DNA of 64,000 nt. Source: Paenarthrobacter sp. PH39-S1. Its GTDB lineage: Bacteria > Actinomycetota > Actinomycetes > Actinomycetales > Micrococcaceae. The notes below the pieces were generated by a model. The model was not told where the DNA came from. It saw nothing but the letters and a program-made list of their open reading frames with translations, and did not search any database. This document shows positions 1-8,790 of this stretch, piece after piece. Numbering within the stretch: the first letter of the stretch is position 1; the number at the start of each line of letters is the position of its first letter. The stretch covers positions 25,724-89,723 of the forward strand of contig NZ_JASISR010000020.1 in NCBI RefSeq assembly GCF_030063245.1. The letters run 5' to 3'. Both the position numbers and the translations under genes were made by a program.

Positions 1-147
1 CCATTGGAAACGTTCATTGGTTGCCATCGAGTACAGCAGGAGCGCGACAAGCACCAGCACCACGGTCGCGGTGATCCACCGTCCGGTGTGCCGGGAGGGG
101 ACAACCTGCGCCGGTTCTGCCTCCTCCCTTGTCAGGACGGCACTCAT
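1..147 (-). CDS. Amino-acid ABC transporter permease, N-terminal part
   Basis: The frame from the ATG at 147 runs open to the window edge for 49 codons. It has a hydrophilic N-terminus (MSAVLTREEAEPAQ) followed by one clear transmembrane segment (ITATVVLVLVALLLYSMA). Its ATG overlaps the stop of the upstream substrate-binding gene in an ATGA, which is typical of a translationally coupled ABC operon. It should be the inner-membrane permease that works with that binding protein. The conserved EAA loop lies outside the window, so the family call rests mainly on context. Confidence 0.75.
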   Translation of the reverse strand, partial: MSAVLTREEAEPAQVVPSRHTGRWITATVVLVLVALLLYSMATNERFQW

Positions 148-1043
148 TTTGTCCCGCCGTTAATGGGAAACTCCGTGACGGCACCCTTTTCCTGGCCGTA
201 CTTTTTCAGGATTTCCCCGTAGGTGTTATCCGCAGTTATTTCCTGCATACCCTTTTGCACGGCCTTCTGCAGCTCGGTGCTGCCCTTCGGGAACACTATG
301 CCGAACGGGCCGGACATATAGGGGCTGAGCATTTCAAGCTTTCCGCCCGATTCCTTGGCCACGGAGGAGCCTGACGTTGAGTCCAGCAGGACCACATCCA
401 CACGTCCGGTCGTCAGGGCAAGAATCGTTTGGTTCTGACCCGGGAAAATCGTGACATCGACGGCCGGTTTGCCTTCTGATTCGCACACCTTCGTTTGCGC
501 GTCCGCATCCTCGGTTTCGGTGGTTCCCTTGACAATGCCGACTTTCATTCCGCAGGTATCAGCCAGCGTGGCAATCTTTTTGGGATTCTCAACGGTCCGC
601 AGGATGCCGGCACCGGCCTTGAAATAGTCGACAAAATCGACTTCTTTCTGCCGCTCCAAGGTGTCCGACATCGCCGACATCGCCATGTCGTAACGCTTGG
701 AAGCAAGACCTGGGATGATCGCGTCGAAGGAAATATTGTTAAATTTGATGGTGATTCCGAGCTTCTTCTCCAAGGCATCGGCAATTTCCCGGTCGATCCC
801 GATCACGGTTTTGCCGTCGGTGTCGAACGTTTCAAACGGTGGATATTCCACATTGCTGGCAATGTTCAGGGTACCGCTGGACTGGATTGCAGCGGGCAGC
901 ATGCCGTGCAGCGGTGCGGCAGTGCCGGCGCTCGTGCTTTCGGCTGAGGAGCCCCCGCCGCATCCGGCCAGCGAAAAGGCCAGCGGAAGCGCCACAAGGC
1001 CGGCCGTGAGGACGGCTTTTTTACTGCGGATGGACGGTGACAT
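144..1043 (-). CDS. Polar amino-acid ABC transporter substrate-binding lipoprotein
   Basis: Extracytoplasmic solute-binding protein of family 3 (SBP_bac_3), 299 aa. A charged start is followed by a hydrophobic core and the lipobox LAGC, so the mature protein should be lipid-anchored outside the membrane. Family features include NVEYPPFETFD near the mature start, GIDREIADALEKKLG, and a C-terminal GEILKKYGQEKG. The start at 1043 is preferred because GGAG lies 5 nt upstream. In-frame ATGs at 1055 and 1076 would only lengthen the signal peptide. It is followed by the permease with an ATGA overlap and faces an IclR regulator across a 334-nt gap, which may control it. The ligand is probably a polar or acidic amino acid and cannot be read from sequence. 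Confidence 0.88.
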   Translation of the reverse strand: MSPSIRSKKAVLTAGLVALPLAFSLAGCGGGSSAESTSAGTAAPLHGMLPAAIQSSGTLNIASNVEYPPFETFDTDGKTVIGIDREIADALEKKLGITIKFNNISFDAIIPGLASKRYDMAMSAMSDTLERQKEVDFVDYFKAGAGILRTVENPKKIATLADTCGMKVGIVKGTTETEDADAQTKVCESEGKPAVDVTIFPGQNQTILALTTGRVDVVLLDSTSGSSVAKESGGKLEMLSPYMSGPFGIVFPKGSTELQKAVQKGMQEITADNTYGEILKKYGQEKGAVTEFPINGGTK

Positions 1044-1377
1044 GAGATCTCCATTCATAAGGTCAACTGCGTTCACGGGCGGACACCACGTGGCCGACGC
1101 TGCGACGGCCCACGTTCAACACATTTTGTGCCGAATATCACAGTCGCTGCTCCTGATGAGCATACGAACGTGCGCAGGCTGCCGACAACGACGGTTTTTC
1201 AGCCACTGAGAATGTGAAGCTCGCCGCTATCGAAACACACAGGGCTCTGCGGTTAGCCGCAGATGCACAGCAACCCCCGCTGTTGCGGGCGTCCCCGCCA
1301 TACGCGGCAGCCCGAGAGCGGTCCCGCGGCACCGGCAGCTGCGTCGGCTTCTTGACGGCGTCCCTTAGTATTTGAGA
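1044..1377. promoter_or_regulatory. Divergent intergenic region with a hairpin
   Basis: The 334-nt gap between the amino-acid transporter operon and the IclR gene holds no convincing ORF. It contains a perfect inverted repeat, CTGCGG-TTAG-CCGCAG (1247-1262), which could be a regulator site or part of a leader. Both promoters should lie here. No sigma-70-like -35/-10 pair with good spacing stands out. Confidence 0.4.
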
Positions 1378-2148
1378 ATGACGAGCATCGTGCCGGAGGG
1401 TCAGTCCTCGTTCGAACGCGGGCTGGCGGTCATGATGTGCGTCGCGGCGCGGGGCGACGTGACCATCGTCGACATAGCCGAGGAGGTCGGCGTCCCGGCC
1501 AGTACCGTTTACCGATACGTCAAAACACTCCGTGGACTATCCCTGATCGAGGAACACCACGGCTCCTACATCCCCGGCTGGCGGCTGTTGGAGCTGTCGG
1601 GGCAGCACCTGACACACACCCGCCTGGCCGAACTTGGTGTCACGGTGCTCGAATCCATCGTTGAAGGCACAGCGGAGACAGCCGTCCTCACGGTCCGCTC
1701 GGGACTGAACGCCATTTGCCTCCGACAGGTGGTCTCCCCGCACCCGCTGCGGTACGCCTTCGACATCAACCAGCTTCTGCCCTTGCACGCCGGTGCAGGC
1801 CAACGGGTCCTGCTGGCCCATGCTCCTGACACAGTCATCGCGAAGGTCCTCGGATTCGGGCTGAAACGGATCACGGATAAAACGCTGACCCGCCAGCCTC
1901 TGATTCAACAGCTTTCGCATATCCGCCAGTCCGGGCAGGCCGTCTCGCACGGTGAACTCAATCCCGGTGCAGTGGCCATCTCGCGCCCGGTCTTCTCCGG
2001 CGGAGAGATCATCTGCTCGCTCACCGTCGCCGGCCCGGAAACCCGCTGCAGCAGCAACGCCTGGGCCCATCAGGCCTCTCAGGCGCTCCGCTCCGCGGCC
2101 ACGCAACTCTCCAACGCCGTCGAACTTCCACGTCCAGGGGCGGCTTGA
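1378..2148 (+). CDS. IclR-family transcriptional regulator
   Basis: 256 aa. The N-terminal winged helix-turn-helix is at about residues 10-70 (FERGLAVMMCVA, then VDIAEEVGVPASTVYRYVKTL). The C-terminal IclR effector domain follows, with family-typical stretches such as LLPLHAGAGQRVLLAHAP and a late GAVAISRPVFSGGE. The ATG at 1378 is chosen over an in-frame TTG two codons earlier. It is divergent from the amino-acid ABC transporter, the usual arrangement for a local regulator, but the effector is unknown. Confidence 0.88.
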   Translation: MTSIVPEGQSSFERGLAVMMCVAARGDVTIVDIAEEVGVPASTVYRYVKTLRGLSLIEEHHGSYIPGWRLLELSGQHLTHTRLAELGVTVLESIVEGTAETAVLTVRSGLNAICLRQVVSPHPLRYAFDINQLLPLHAGAGQRVLLAHAPDTVIAKVLGFGLKRITDKTLTRQPLIQQLSHIRQSGQAVSHGELNPGAVAISRPVFSGGEIICSLTVAGPETRCSSNAWAHQASQALRSAATQLSNAVELPRPGAA

Positions 2149-2575
2149 TCGGCGCGGCCGCTGGAACAGGGCTCAGGCCGCGGTCCTGGGCTCAGCCGGG
2201 ATGCTCAGCGCCGGAATCAATACCCGTCCCGCTACGTTATCCGTCCTTCATTTGGGCAGATTTAGGGCGGCCCAAGAATAGGAATTGGCGGGTGCATTTC
2301 GGGCCCGTTGGGCATCCGGGGCGGAACCGGGTAAGGTCCCAGACGCCCGGGTGGAAACGATAAAGGCTTTTTCGATCCCTGAGCCAGGTCTCGGCTCCGG
2401 CACGGGCCGTCCGGGTACTTTACAGAGCCAATAACGCGCCGGTAAACGCGGCCCACTGCATAATGTTGTAGGTTCCTCAGCGCGTCGCCCGAGGTGGGGA
2501 ATCAGCACAATACCCGGCATGCCGGATGTCCCGCCAGGCGCGGCCGCTACGGCGCACATCCCGTCCGGTCCCGTG

Positions 2576-2912
2576 ATGGACATCCGGAGGCTGCAACACC
2601 CGTACGAATACAGCCGGCTGTTGCTGGCTCTCTCCTCGACCGTCATCGTGTTCGGCGCCCTGGTGCTGTGGATCTTCATCGTTCTGCCCGAATTGGCGGT
2701 CCTATCTCGCGCCAGTCGTCCTTGTCCTGCTGCTCCTGGTCATCGCCATCTGGCTCGTCGTGCTGGTCCACCGGGCTCGACTGCTCGGCGGCGCCATCCT
2801 CGTCGCACCGGAAACTCTGCCCCGGCTCGCCGGCGTACCCCCTCGCCCGGCTGACGGTCCGGGCGGCGGCCGGATCCGCAGAAAAATGCAACGTCGGCAC
2901 AGGCCCGAATAG
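2576..2912 (+). pseudogene. 5' fragment of an M48-type membrane metallopeptidase gene, frameshifted
   Basis: From ATG 2576 the frame gives RRLQHPYEYSRLLLAL followed by a transmembrane segment. At about 2690 the coding signal moves one frame (frame 2 to frame 3) and continues as NWRSYLAPVVLVLLLL and then HRARLLGGAILVAPETLP, ending at TAG 2912. The HPYE start, two membrane helices and the basic-residue-LLG...ETLP pattern resemble N-termini of actinobacterial M48-family proteins. The catalytic HEXXH part is absent. It therefore looks both frameshifted and 3'-truncated. The flanks at 2149-2575 hold nothing I can support. Confidence 0.45.
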
Positions 2913-2948
2913 CTCCACCGTCGGGAGCAGAGGAAGTCCCCGGCGGTC

Positions 2949-3505
2949 TCACACCCAGCTGTGCGGGGCCGGCCTCCGGCTGCCGGGCAGGGCGTTCCCC
3001 TCGCGCCATTGCCGGATCCAGTCGGGCAGTACCAGGTCTGCCGGCGGCGGTCCCGCCATCGCGAAGATCTCCTCGTTACTCACCGGCCCGTGCTTGCCGA
3101 CCAGCCGGGTGGCGACGTGCGCGCGGGCGTAGATCTCGCCGTCGGCCACCATCGGGTGTTCGAAGTAAATGGCCTTATCATCGACGCCAACGACGTGAGT
3201 CCCTAGGAATAGCGCTGCCCTAATTTCAAGGATTTTCGGTACGCGATCGTTTCCGCGCCGGCCACAGGACTCCAGCCCTTGCGGCGCATTGTGCCCCACA
3301 TGCCGCTGCGGGCCAGGTGTCCGAGCCGACCCAGGTCCATCAGCGAAAAATACATGCCGTTGTTGACGTGCATGGCCAGATCGAGGTCTGTCGGGAGAAC
3401 CCGCATGGCCATCGAGGAGGGCTCCCAAAAGCCAATCCGGCGGCGGCGTCGGGAGAGCAGAAATATGTGCGGGAGGGTGCGCAGGAGCAGGTGCATTCCG
3501 TCCAT
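2949..3505 (-). pseudogene. Acyl-CoA thioesterase-like protein (hotdog fold), single frameshift
   Basis: The frame from ATG 3505 encodes a hotdog thioesterase start, including MRVLPTDLDLAMHVNNGMYF (the DxxxHVNN motif of the 4HBT/THEM6-type family). It then stops at TAG near 3203, right after KLGQRYS. The continuation is in the next frame: GTHVVGVDDKAIYFEH onward to the stop at 2949. One missing base at about 3204 explains the break. Joined, the two parts would give a normal ~185-residue acyl-CoA thioesterase. It is either a recent pseudogene or a sequencing error, because both halves are otherwise intact. Confidence 0.72.
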
Positions 3506-3615
3506 GCTACTCGCCGGTAACTATGGCGGGCTACCCGCCCATCCATGCGGAAACTCTTTCGCCGGGCGTCACCGGCTGATCTCCTCGAGCCAGCGCTACC
3601 GCCCACGGAGGAGAA

Positions 3616-4116
3616 CTACCGGGTGGCGATCTGGATCCAGACGCCGATGATCCACGCGCTGCCGGCCAGTGCGGCGAAACCGAATTCGGCCAGTATGCCC
3701 AGCCCGGTCGCTTTCAGCGCGGCCAGACTCGACGACAGTGCTGGGGCCAAGCCACGCTGCCGCGCCAGCTCGCTGAGAAAAAGTCCGGCCGCAAAACCAA
3801 TCAGCAGCCCGACCACGGGGATAATGAAGAACCCCGCGATTCCCAAGGCCAAGCCGGCCAGCACTGACCGCCCGGGGATCTGCCGCCGTCGCATGGTCCG
3901 CCCGGTCAGCACCGCACTGGAGAGCATGCCGGCGGTGACCAACACGAGCCCGACTGCGAACACCACCCAGCCGACGGGGTTCGCCACCGCCAGGGCCCAG
4001 GCCAGCAGACTCAGCGCGATCAGGATGCTGCCCGGCAGCACCGGGATCACGACTCCGGCGGCTCCAACGCAGATGAGCAAACCGCAAATGACTGTCCAAA
4101 CCAGCTGGGTGTCCAT
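3616..4116 (-). CDS. DUF456 family membrane protein
   Basis: 166 aa with four to five hydrophobic segments. It shows the DUF456 layout of short Gly/Pro-rich helices (VVIPVLPGSILIALSLLAWA, then FFIIPVVGLLIGFAAGLFL) and a C-terminal helix ending in VWIQIATR. The start at 4116 (MDTQLVW) matches where the family-like sequence begins. The open frame extends further upstream, but that extension is basic and low in hydrophobicity. Function is unknown. It is monocistronic or the last gene of a short minus-strand unit. Confidence 0.8.
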   Translation of the reverse strand: MDTQLVWTVICGLLICVGAAGVVIPVLPGSILIALSLLAWALAVANPVGWVVFAVGLVLVTAGMLSSAVLTGRTMRRRQIPGRSVLAGLALGIAGFFIIPVVGLLIGFAAGLFLSELARQRGLAPALSSSLAALKATGLGILAEFGFAALAGSAWIIGVWIQIATR

Positions 4117-4518
4117 GGTGCCAGTCTGCCACTGCCAGCCGTGCGCATGCCGGGCCGGGCAAGCCAAGCCGGTCCAGCAGGCCGACAAGCCACCGCCAGC
4201 CAAACCGGGCCGGATATGCCAAGGTCTTGAACGACGACGAAGCCCCCTGGATGCGCAAGGCACATCCTGGGGTCTTCGGCTGCGAAAACAGCGGAACGGC
4301 GCGTTCAGGTGAGGACGCGCTCCATCGTGAGGTTGCCGCTGTGTCGGCGGACTTCTCCGGCCGGGACCGGTAGGCCAACGGTCGGATCCTCGCCGGAGGT
4401 TGCTTGTGGCTTGTCCGGCTGCTGCTGTCCATTGGAACAAACTGCAGACAATCAGTGCAATCGCTGCTGCGGATAGTGGACAATATGATCAAACACGCCT
4501 CCATCAAATCTCCGGGAA
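4117..4518. other. Intergenic stretch, no supported gene
   Basis: About 400 nt between DUF456 and the Lrp gene. Open frames exist on both strands but none shows a recognisable domain or a convincing ribosome-binding site. The AT-richer stretch at about 4440-4515 probably holds the Lrp promoter. Confidence 0.4.
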
Positions 4519-4989
4519 GTGGTCATATTGCAGAACCTGGACGCCACCGACCGCAGAATCCTGCTGGCCCTTGATGAAGACCCGCGCATTCCGGTGCTGC
4601 TGCTGGCGCAAAAACTTGCCTTGGCCCGCGGCACCGTCCAGTCCCGGCTGGAAAAGCTGTCGGCCTCGGGCGCACTGCGTGCCAACAGCAGCCGCATAAC
4701 TCCGGCGGCGCTGGGCAGGGGCGTGGGCGCGAGCGTTCGGGTGGAGGTGGACCAGCACCACTTACGCGAGGCGATCGAGGGACTCAAGCGGATTCCCGAG
4801 GTGCTCGAATGCCATGCCCCGGCCGGCGATACCGATCTGCTGGTGCGGGTGGTGGCACGGACACCGGACGATCTGTATCGGGTCAGTGAAGAAATCCGGC
4901 TCTGTCCCGGCATCATGCGCACATCCACCAGCATGTTCCTGCGCGAGCTGATCCCCTATCGAATGACCGGGCTTCTCGCCTCCGAATAA
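4519..4989 (+). CDS. Lrp/AsnC-family transcriptional regulator
   Basis: 156 aa. An AsnC-type helix-turn-helix (LDATDRRILLALDEDPR, then AQKLALARGTVQSRLEKL) is followed by the ligand-binding RAM domain (VSEEIRLCPGIMRTSTSMFL). The frame opens with GTG at 4519. A TTG at 4528 has a better-spaced GGGAAG (8 nt) and is a real alternative. Lrp-type proteins commonly regulate amino-acid catabolism. The neighbours are a convergent MFS transporter and an upstream DUF456 gene, so the target is not obvious from position. Confidence 0.9.
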   Translation: MVILQNLDATDRRILLALDEDPRIPVLLLAQKLALARGTVQSRLEKLSASGALRANSSRITPAALGRGVGASVRVEVDQHHLREAIEGLKRIPEVLECHAPAGDTDLLVRVVARTPDDLYRVSEEIRLCPGIMRTSTSMFLRELIPYRMTGLLASE

Positions 4990-5069
4990 CGACCCTCCCG
5001 ACCGGGGGACATCCGCCCTAATAGCGGGCGCCAAGGCCTGTCTCCCCACTTGGCGTGAAGTGTCTGCGG

Positions 5070-6353
5070 TCAGTCCACGCTCTTGATTTTGACGACGAAA
5101 ACGGCTCCCAGCAGCCCGATCACGGCCGCGACTAGGTAGAGCAGTAGGTACCCACCGTTGACCGCCGTCACCAGGAGCCAGGCAACTGCCGGCGCAATGA
5201 CCTGCGGCAGTGAATTGGCCACGTTGATCACCCCCATGTCCTTACCGCGATCGGCGGCGAACGGGAGCACCTGTGTCAGCAGGGCAAAATCCACCGCGAG
5301 GTACGCCCCATAGCCGACGCCCAGCACCGCGGCGCCGACCAAGGCTCCGGCCCACGTCGGGAAGAAGGCCAGAATAAGCGCGGACAGGGCAATAATGACG
5401 GAAGAACCGATCACGAATGGTTTCCGTTTCCCGGCCCGGTCCGTCCACATCCCGCCAATAACGGCGGTGATGAGCGTCATCACGGCATAGATGCCGGTCA
5501 AGATCAGCACTCCGAGTGCCGGATCCGCGTAGCGCACCGCATCCATCAGAAAGAAGAGCAGGTACAGCGTGACCAAGTGATTCCCCACATTGACCAGGAA
5601 CCGCGTCAGCCAGGCCCAGCAAAAATCCGGAAAAGCGAAGGGTGAGAAGAAGCTCAGCAGGAAGCCTGGCAGCGAAAAGGCCGGCCGGAGCGCCGGATCG
5701 AGGGGCTGGTCTTCCGAGGTGAACAAATACATCACGATCCCCAGCATCAGTGCCGCCGCGCAGACCAGGTAACCGAGTCCGAAGTTTCCGGCAACCGCAG
5801 CGGCTACTCCAGCGCCGATCAGGATACCGGCCGTTGCCCCCATCGACGCAAGACCGCCGATGGTCCCGCGCTGGCGAACCGGAACGCGGTCCGGGACCGC
5901 CGCGGTGATCGCGGCGAGCGCCCCGTTGCAGCCCAGCTGGACCAGGCACCACAACGCCGTCATCGCGGCCACTGCGGGAGCGGCCATGAGCCCGAGCAGG
6001 CCGATCGTTCCCAGCAGGGAACCGATCAGCACCCAGGGGACCCGTCTGCCGAAGCGGGACAGGGTCCGGTCCGAAAATGCCCCGAACAGCGGGTTGGCCA
6101 CCAGCGAAACCGCGGCGCCGCAGCCGGTCACCAGCGCCAGAATTCCTTCCTTATTGGCGGCATCGAAGTGGATGGCTTGCTGGCCCAGCAGCACCTGGAT
6201 CGGACCGAAGAATGCGGCGTTGATGCCCACGTTGACCAGCACCACGCCGGCCGTCCAGCGGTGACGGACCTTCGTGACAGGCTCGTGCAGCGCCGTTCGC
6301 GTTCCGGCGGTGCCTCTGTCCGGATAACTCTTAGATGGCTGGCTCAGCGTCAT
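5070..6353 (-). CDS. MFS transporter, sugar-cation symporter type
   Basis: 427 aa with about twelve transmembrane helices. The loop between helices 2 and 3 is FGAFSDRTLSRFGRRVPWV, close to the D-R-x-G-R-R pattern of the GPH/SLC45-type sugar transporters, and a second DRAGKRKPFV motif lies after helix 8. AGGA precedes ATG 6353. It lies 57 nt downstream of a Gfo/Idh/MocA oxidoreductase on the same strand. The two could form a small uptake and oxidation unit for a sugar or cyclitol, but the substrate is inferred from family only. Confidence 0.82.
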   Translation of the reverse strand: MTLSQPSKSYPDRGTAGTRTALHEPVTKVRHRWTAGVVLVNVGINAAFFGPIQVLLGQQAIHFDAANKEGILALVTGCGAAVSLVANPLFGAFSDRTLSRFGRRVPWVLIGSLLGTIGLLGLMAAPAVAAMTALWCLVQLGCNGALAAITAAVPDRVPVRQRGTIGGLASMGATAGILIGAGVAAAVAGNFGLGYLVCAAALMLGIVMYLFTSEDQPLDPALRPAFSLPGFLLSFFSPFAFPDFCWAWLTRFLVNVGNHLVTLYLLFFLMDAVRYADPALGVLILTGIYAVMTLITAVIGGMWTDRAGKRKPFVIGSSVIIALSALILAFFPTWAGALVGAAVLGVGYGAYLAVDFALLTQVLPFAADRGKDMGVINVANSLPQVIAPAVAWLLVTAVNGGYLLLYLVAAVIGLLGAVFVVKIKSVD

Positions 6354-6410
6354 GGCACTCGTTCCTCGACCAGCGGATGGACCGCCCGCTATTGGCTTCA
6401 GCCTACGGCG

Positions 6411-7436
6411 TCAGCCGTTCTGTGCGCGCACCCTTTCGATAATTTTCAGTGCCGCCACCGAGTCCGCCGGATCCACCGGAAGCGCGCCGCGCTCCAGCAG
6501 CGACGCCGCCAGCAGTTCATAGAACGCCGGGAAATTTCCGCGTTCCGTTGGCACGGGAATCAGCGCCCCGTCGCGGCCCAGCGTTCCCCAGTTCTCCTGC
6601 GGATCCAGGCCGTAGGCCGCACTACCGGGCAGCACGCCGGCAAGGATTTGTGCCTCCTGCAGATCGGCGCGCAACTTCGTGTACCCGGCCTTGGCGCCGA
6701 GCACGCGGAAGCGGGGGCCCAGCCGGGCGGCGCTGAAATTCATCCATAAGTGCGAGCGCACGCCGTTGGCATGACGCAGCGCCACAAAGTCGTCGTCGTC
6801 GGCCTTTTCCTGCGGCCGCCGCGCACTCAGCTCGCCGTACACACGCGTAACGGGACCAAAAAGCTGCAGCGCCTGATCGATCAAGTGCGTGCCCAGATCG
6901 TACAGCAGGCCGCCGCCGTCGTCCGCCCTTGCCGCCGCCTTCCAAGGCTTGGCAATCTCCTGCGACCAGCGCTCAATCCGGGACTCGAAACGGTACACCT
7001 CGCCGAGCGCGTCCTCCGCCAGCAGTTTGCGCAGCGTGAGGTATTCCCCGTCCCAGCGCCGGTTCTGGTAGACGGTCAGCGGTACGCCCAGCCCGGTGGC
7101 CCGGTCGATCAGTTCCTGTCCCTGCACCGACGTCACGGTGAACGGTTTGTCGACGACGACGGCGATCCGGCGGTCCAGCGCGGCGTGCGCCAACGGCGCG
7201 TGGCTGGCCGGAGGAGTGCCGAGGACGACCAGATCCAGTCCGGGCTGCGCGAACAGCTCGTCCGCGCTGTCCAGGACGCGCGCCCGCGGGTACCGGGCCC
7301 GCGCCAGGGCCCGACGCTCCGGGTTGGAAGTGACGATTGAATCCAGTGAATAGCGGGGATTGGCAGCGATGGCGGGAGCATGAAAGACGCTTCCGGCCAG
7401 GCCGAAGCCGACAATGGCGGTGCGGATGGGCTGCAT
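6411..7436 (-). CDS. Gfo/Idh/MocA-family oxidoreductase
   Basis: 341 aa. An N-terminal Rossmann fold (IRTAIVGFGLAGSVFHAPA) binds NAD(P). The family motif containing the catalytic lysine is VVVDKPFTVT, followed by the substrate half with GGGLLYDLGTHLIDQALQLF, where the histidine is family-typical. ATG 7436 gives the standard N-terminus; an upstream in-frame GTG at 7469 is less likely. Members oxidise or reduce sugars and cyclitols. The MFS gene just downstream suggests linked transport. Confidence 0.9.
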   Translation of the reverse strand: MQPIRTAIVGFGLAGSVFHAPAIAANPRYSLDSIVTSNPERRALARARYPRARVLDSADELFAQPGLDLVVLGTPPASHAPLAHAALDRRIAVVVDKPFTVTSVQGQELIDRATGLGVPLTVYQNRRWDGEYLTLRKLLAEDALGEVYRFESRIERWSQEIAKPWKAAARADDGGGLLYDLGTHLIDQALQLFGPVTRVYGELSARRPQEKADDDDFVALRHANGVRSHLWMNFSAARLGPRFRVLGAKAGYTKLRADLQEAQILAGVLPGSAAYGLDPQENWGTLGRDGALIPVPTERGNFPAFYELLAASLLERGALPVDPADSVAALKIIERVRAQNG

Positions 7437-7528
7437 GGCAGCCAGCTTACCGGGAGGCACCGATGGCACAGATGGGAGCGGACCGGGACCCCCGCTCGTA
7501 TTACAGCCTCGTTAGGGGGTGGATTCCC

Positions 7529-7542
7529 GGGCCCTGAGTCCC
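7529..7542. promoter_or_regulatory. Candidate DosR-like operator upstream of universal stress gene
   Basis: GGGCCCTGAGTCCC matches the core of the published mycobacterial DosR box (GGGACTWWAGTCCC) at 11 of 14 positions. It lies about 150 nt before the universal stress gene, a common DosR target in actinobacteria. No DosR gene is visible here, so the call is tentative. Confidence 0.3.
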
Positions 7543-7592
7543 TTTATTGACCATGCTCGGCGTTCCGCCTGCTCGACGGCCATGACCGTCTT

Positions 7593-7621
7593 CTGGGCAC
7601 CTGCTGGGTGCAGATGCCCAG
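7593..7621. repeat. Inverted repeat upstream of universal stress gene
   Basis: CTGGGCA (7593-7599) and TGCCCAG (7615-7621) are perfect complements around a 15-nt spacer that contains a nested GCACC/GGTGC pair. It could form a leader hairpin or be a protein site; no poly-T follows. Confidence 0.4.
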
Positions 7622-7688
7622 AACAGCTGGGATACTTTAGCTGGTACCGAGTTCAGTACGCAGCGTGGGACGAAAGAAGGCAGTCCGT

Positions 7689-8555
7689 ATGCGTTATATC
7701 GTTGGCTATACCGAAGATGCCCGCGGCAGGGACGCCATTGCCCTTGCATCGGCTCTGGCACAAACCACCGGCGTTCAGTTGGACCTGGTTCACGTTCTCA
7801 GCAATCCGGCGCCGCAGGACGCCGCCTTCCCTCCGGAGCGGGCCGTCCAGGAATTCCTCACCGGCACCGCTGACGGATGGCTGGACGAGGGACTGGCCAT
7901 GGTGCCTCAAGGGCTTCCCGCGCACAAGCACATCAGTTACGCAGACTCATTCGCCGAGGGCCTGATTGAAGCTGCCACGGAGCTAAACGCAAGTCTCATC
8001 GTGGTCGGTGCTGCCCGCAACGGATTGCTCAAGCGCTTTACCATCGGTTCCGTCGCCAATGCACTGCTGCATGCCTCTCCGATTCCAGTGGCGCTCGCGC
8101 CGTCCGGTTACCGGTCAGAGGGTGCCGTCACTCGCATGACGTGCGCCGTGGGCACCAGAGAAGGAGCGGACACGCTCTTGGATGTGGCGGTCGACGCGGC
8201 CTCACGGCGGCACATTCCCCTGCGACTGATCTCGCTGGTCGCCCTGGGCTCCGAGGAAACCGAGAGCAACAGCCAGTCCGTTGAACGCGCCAGATCCCAT
8301 GCAGACTCGGTACGAACACGGGCAGCTGAAAAAGCAGACGAAAAGACGACAGTGACTGCGTTGATCGCTCAAGGAAGAACCATTGAAGCAGCAATTGAAA
8401 GCCTTGAATGGGACGACAATGACATCGTGCTGATAGGCTCCAGCAGACTGGCTCAGAACAGCCAAATTTTTCTCGGTGCGACCGCGAACAAGATGCTCCG
8501 TGCTCTGCCGGTTCCGATGGTCGTAGTACCTCGCGATTACGGAAGCCCGTGCTGA
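7689..8555 (+). CDS. Universal stress protein with tandem UspA domains
   Basis: 288 aa with two UspA folds, about residues 1-145 and 150-288. The first carries VVGAARNGLLKRFTIGSVAN, the ATP-binding G-x2-G-x9-G-S type motif. The second carries LIGSSRLAQNSQIFLGATAN, which fits it less well. ATG 7689 begins directly with the beta-strand MRYIVGYTEDARG and has AAGG 9 nt upstream. It is monocistronic. Tandem-Usp proteins of this size are common in Actinobacteria and typically respond to hypoxia or starvation. The exact role is unknown. Confidence 0.88.
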   Translation: MRYIVGYTEDARGRDAIALASALAQTTGVQLDLVHVLSNPAPQDAAFPPERAVQEFLTGTADGWLDEGLAMVPQGLPAHKHISYADSFAEGLIEAATELNASLIVVGAARNGLLKRFTIGSVANALLHASPIPVALAPSGYRSEGAVTRMTCAVGTREGADTLLDVAVDAASRRHIPLRLISLVALGSEETESNSQSVERARSHADSVRTRAAEKADEKTTVTALIAQGRTIEAAIESLEWDDNDIVLIGSSRLAQNSQIFLGATANKMLRALPVPMVVVPRDYGSPC

Positions 8556-8790
8556 ACGTCCGCGATCGCCGGAAGTGGAATATTCCGACCCGCGCGACTG
8601 CGCGCAGAGTTCAGCTACCCTCGAAGACCATCCCCTGACTCCGCATCCAACAGGGCTTCAACGGCGTCCGGTGGTGGGTTTGCCACTCTGGTCGACTGCC
8701 CAGTCGGCCGGGATCTCTGCGTCTTCGGTCTTCGCTTCCAGCACCTGCCGGAACAAAGCCATGCCCTCGTCATGCGTCTAGGCTCGACCC

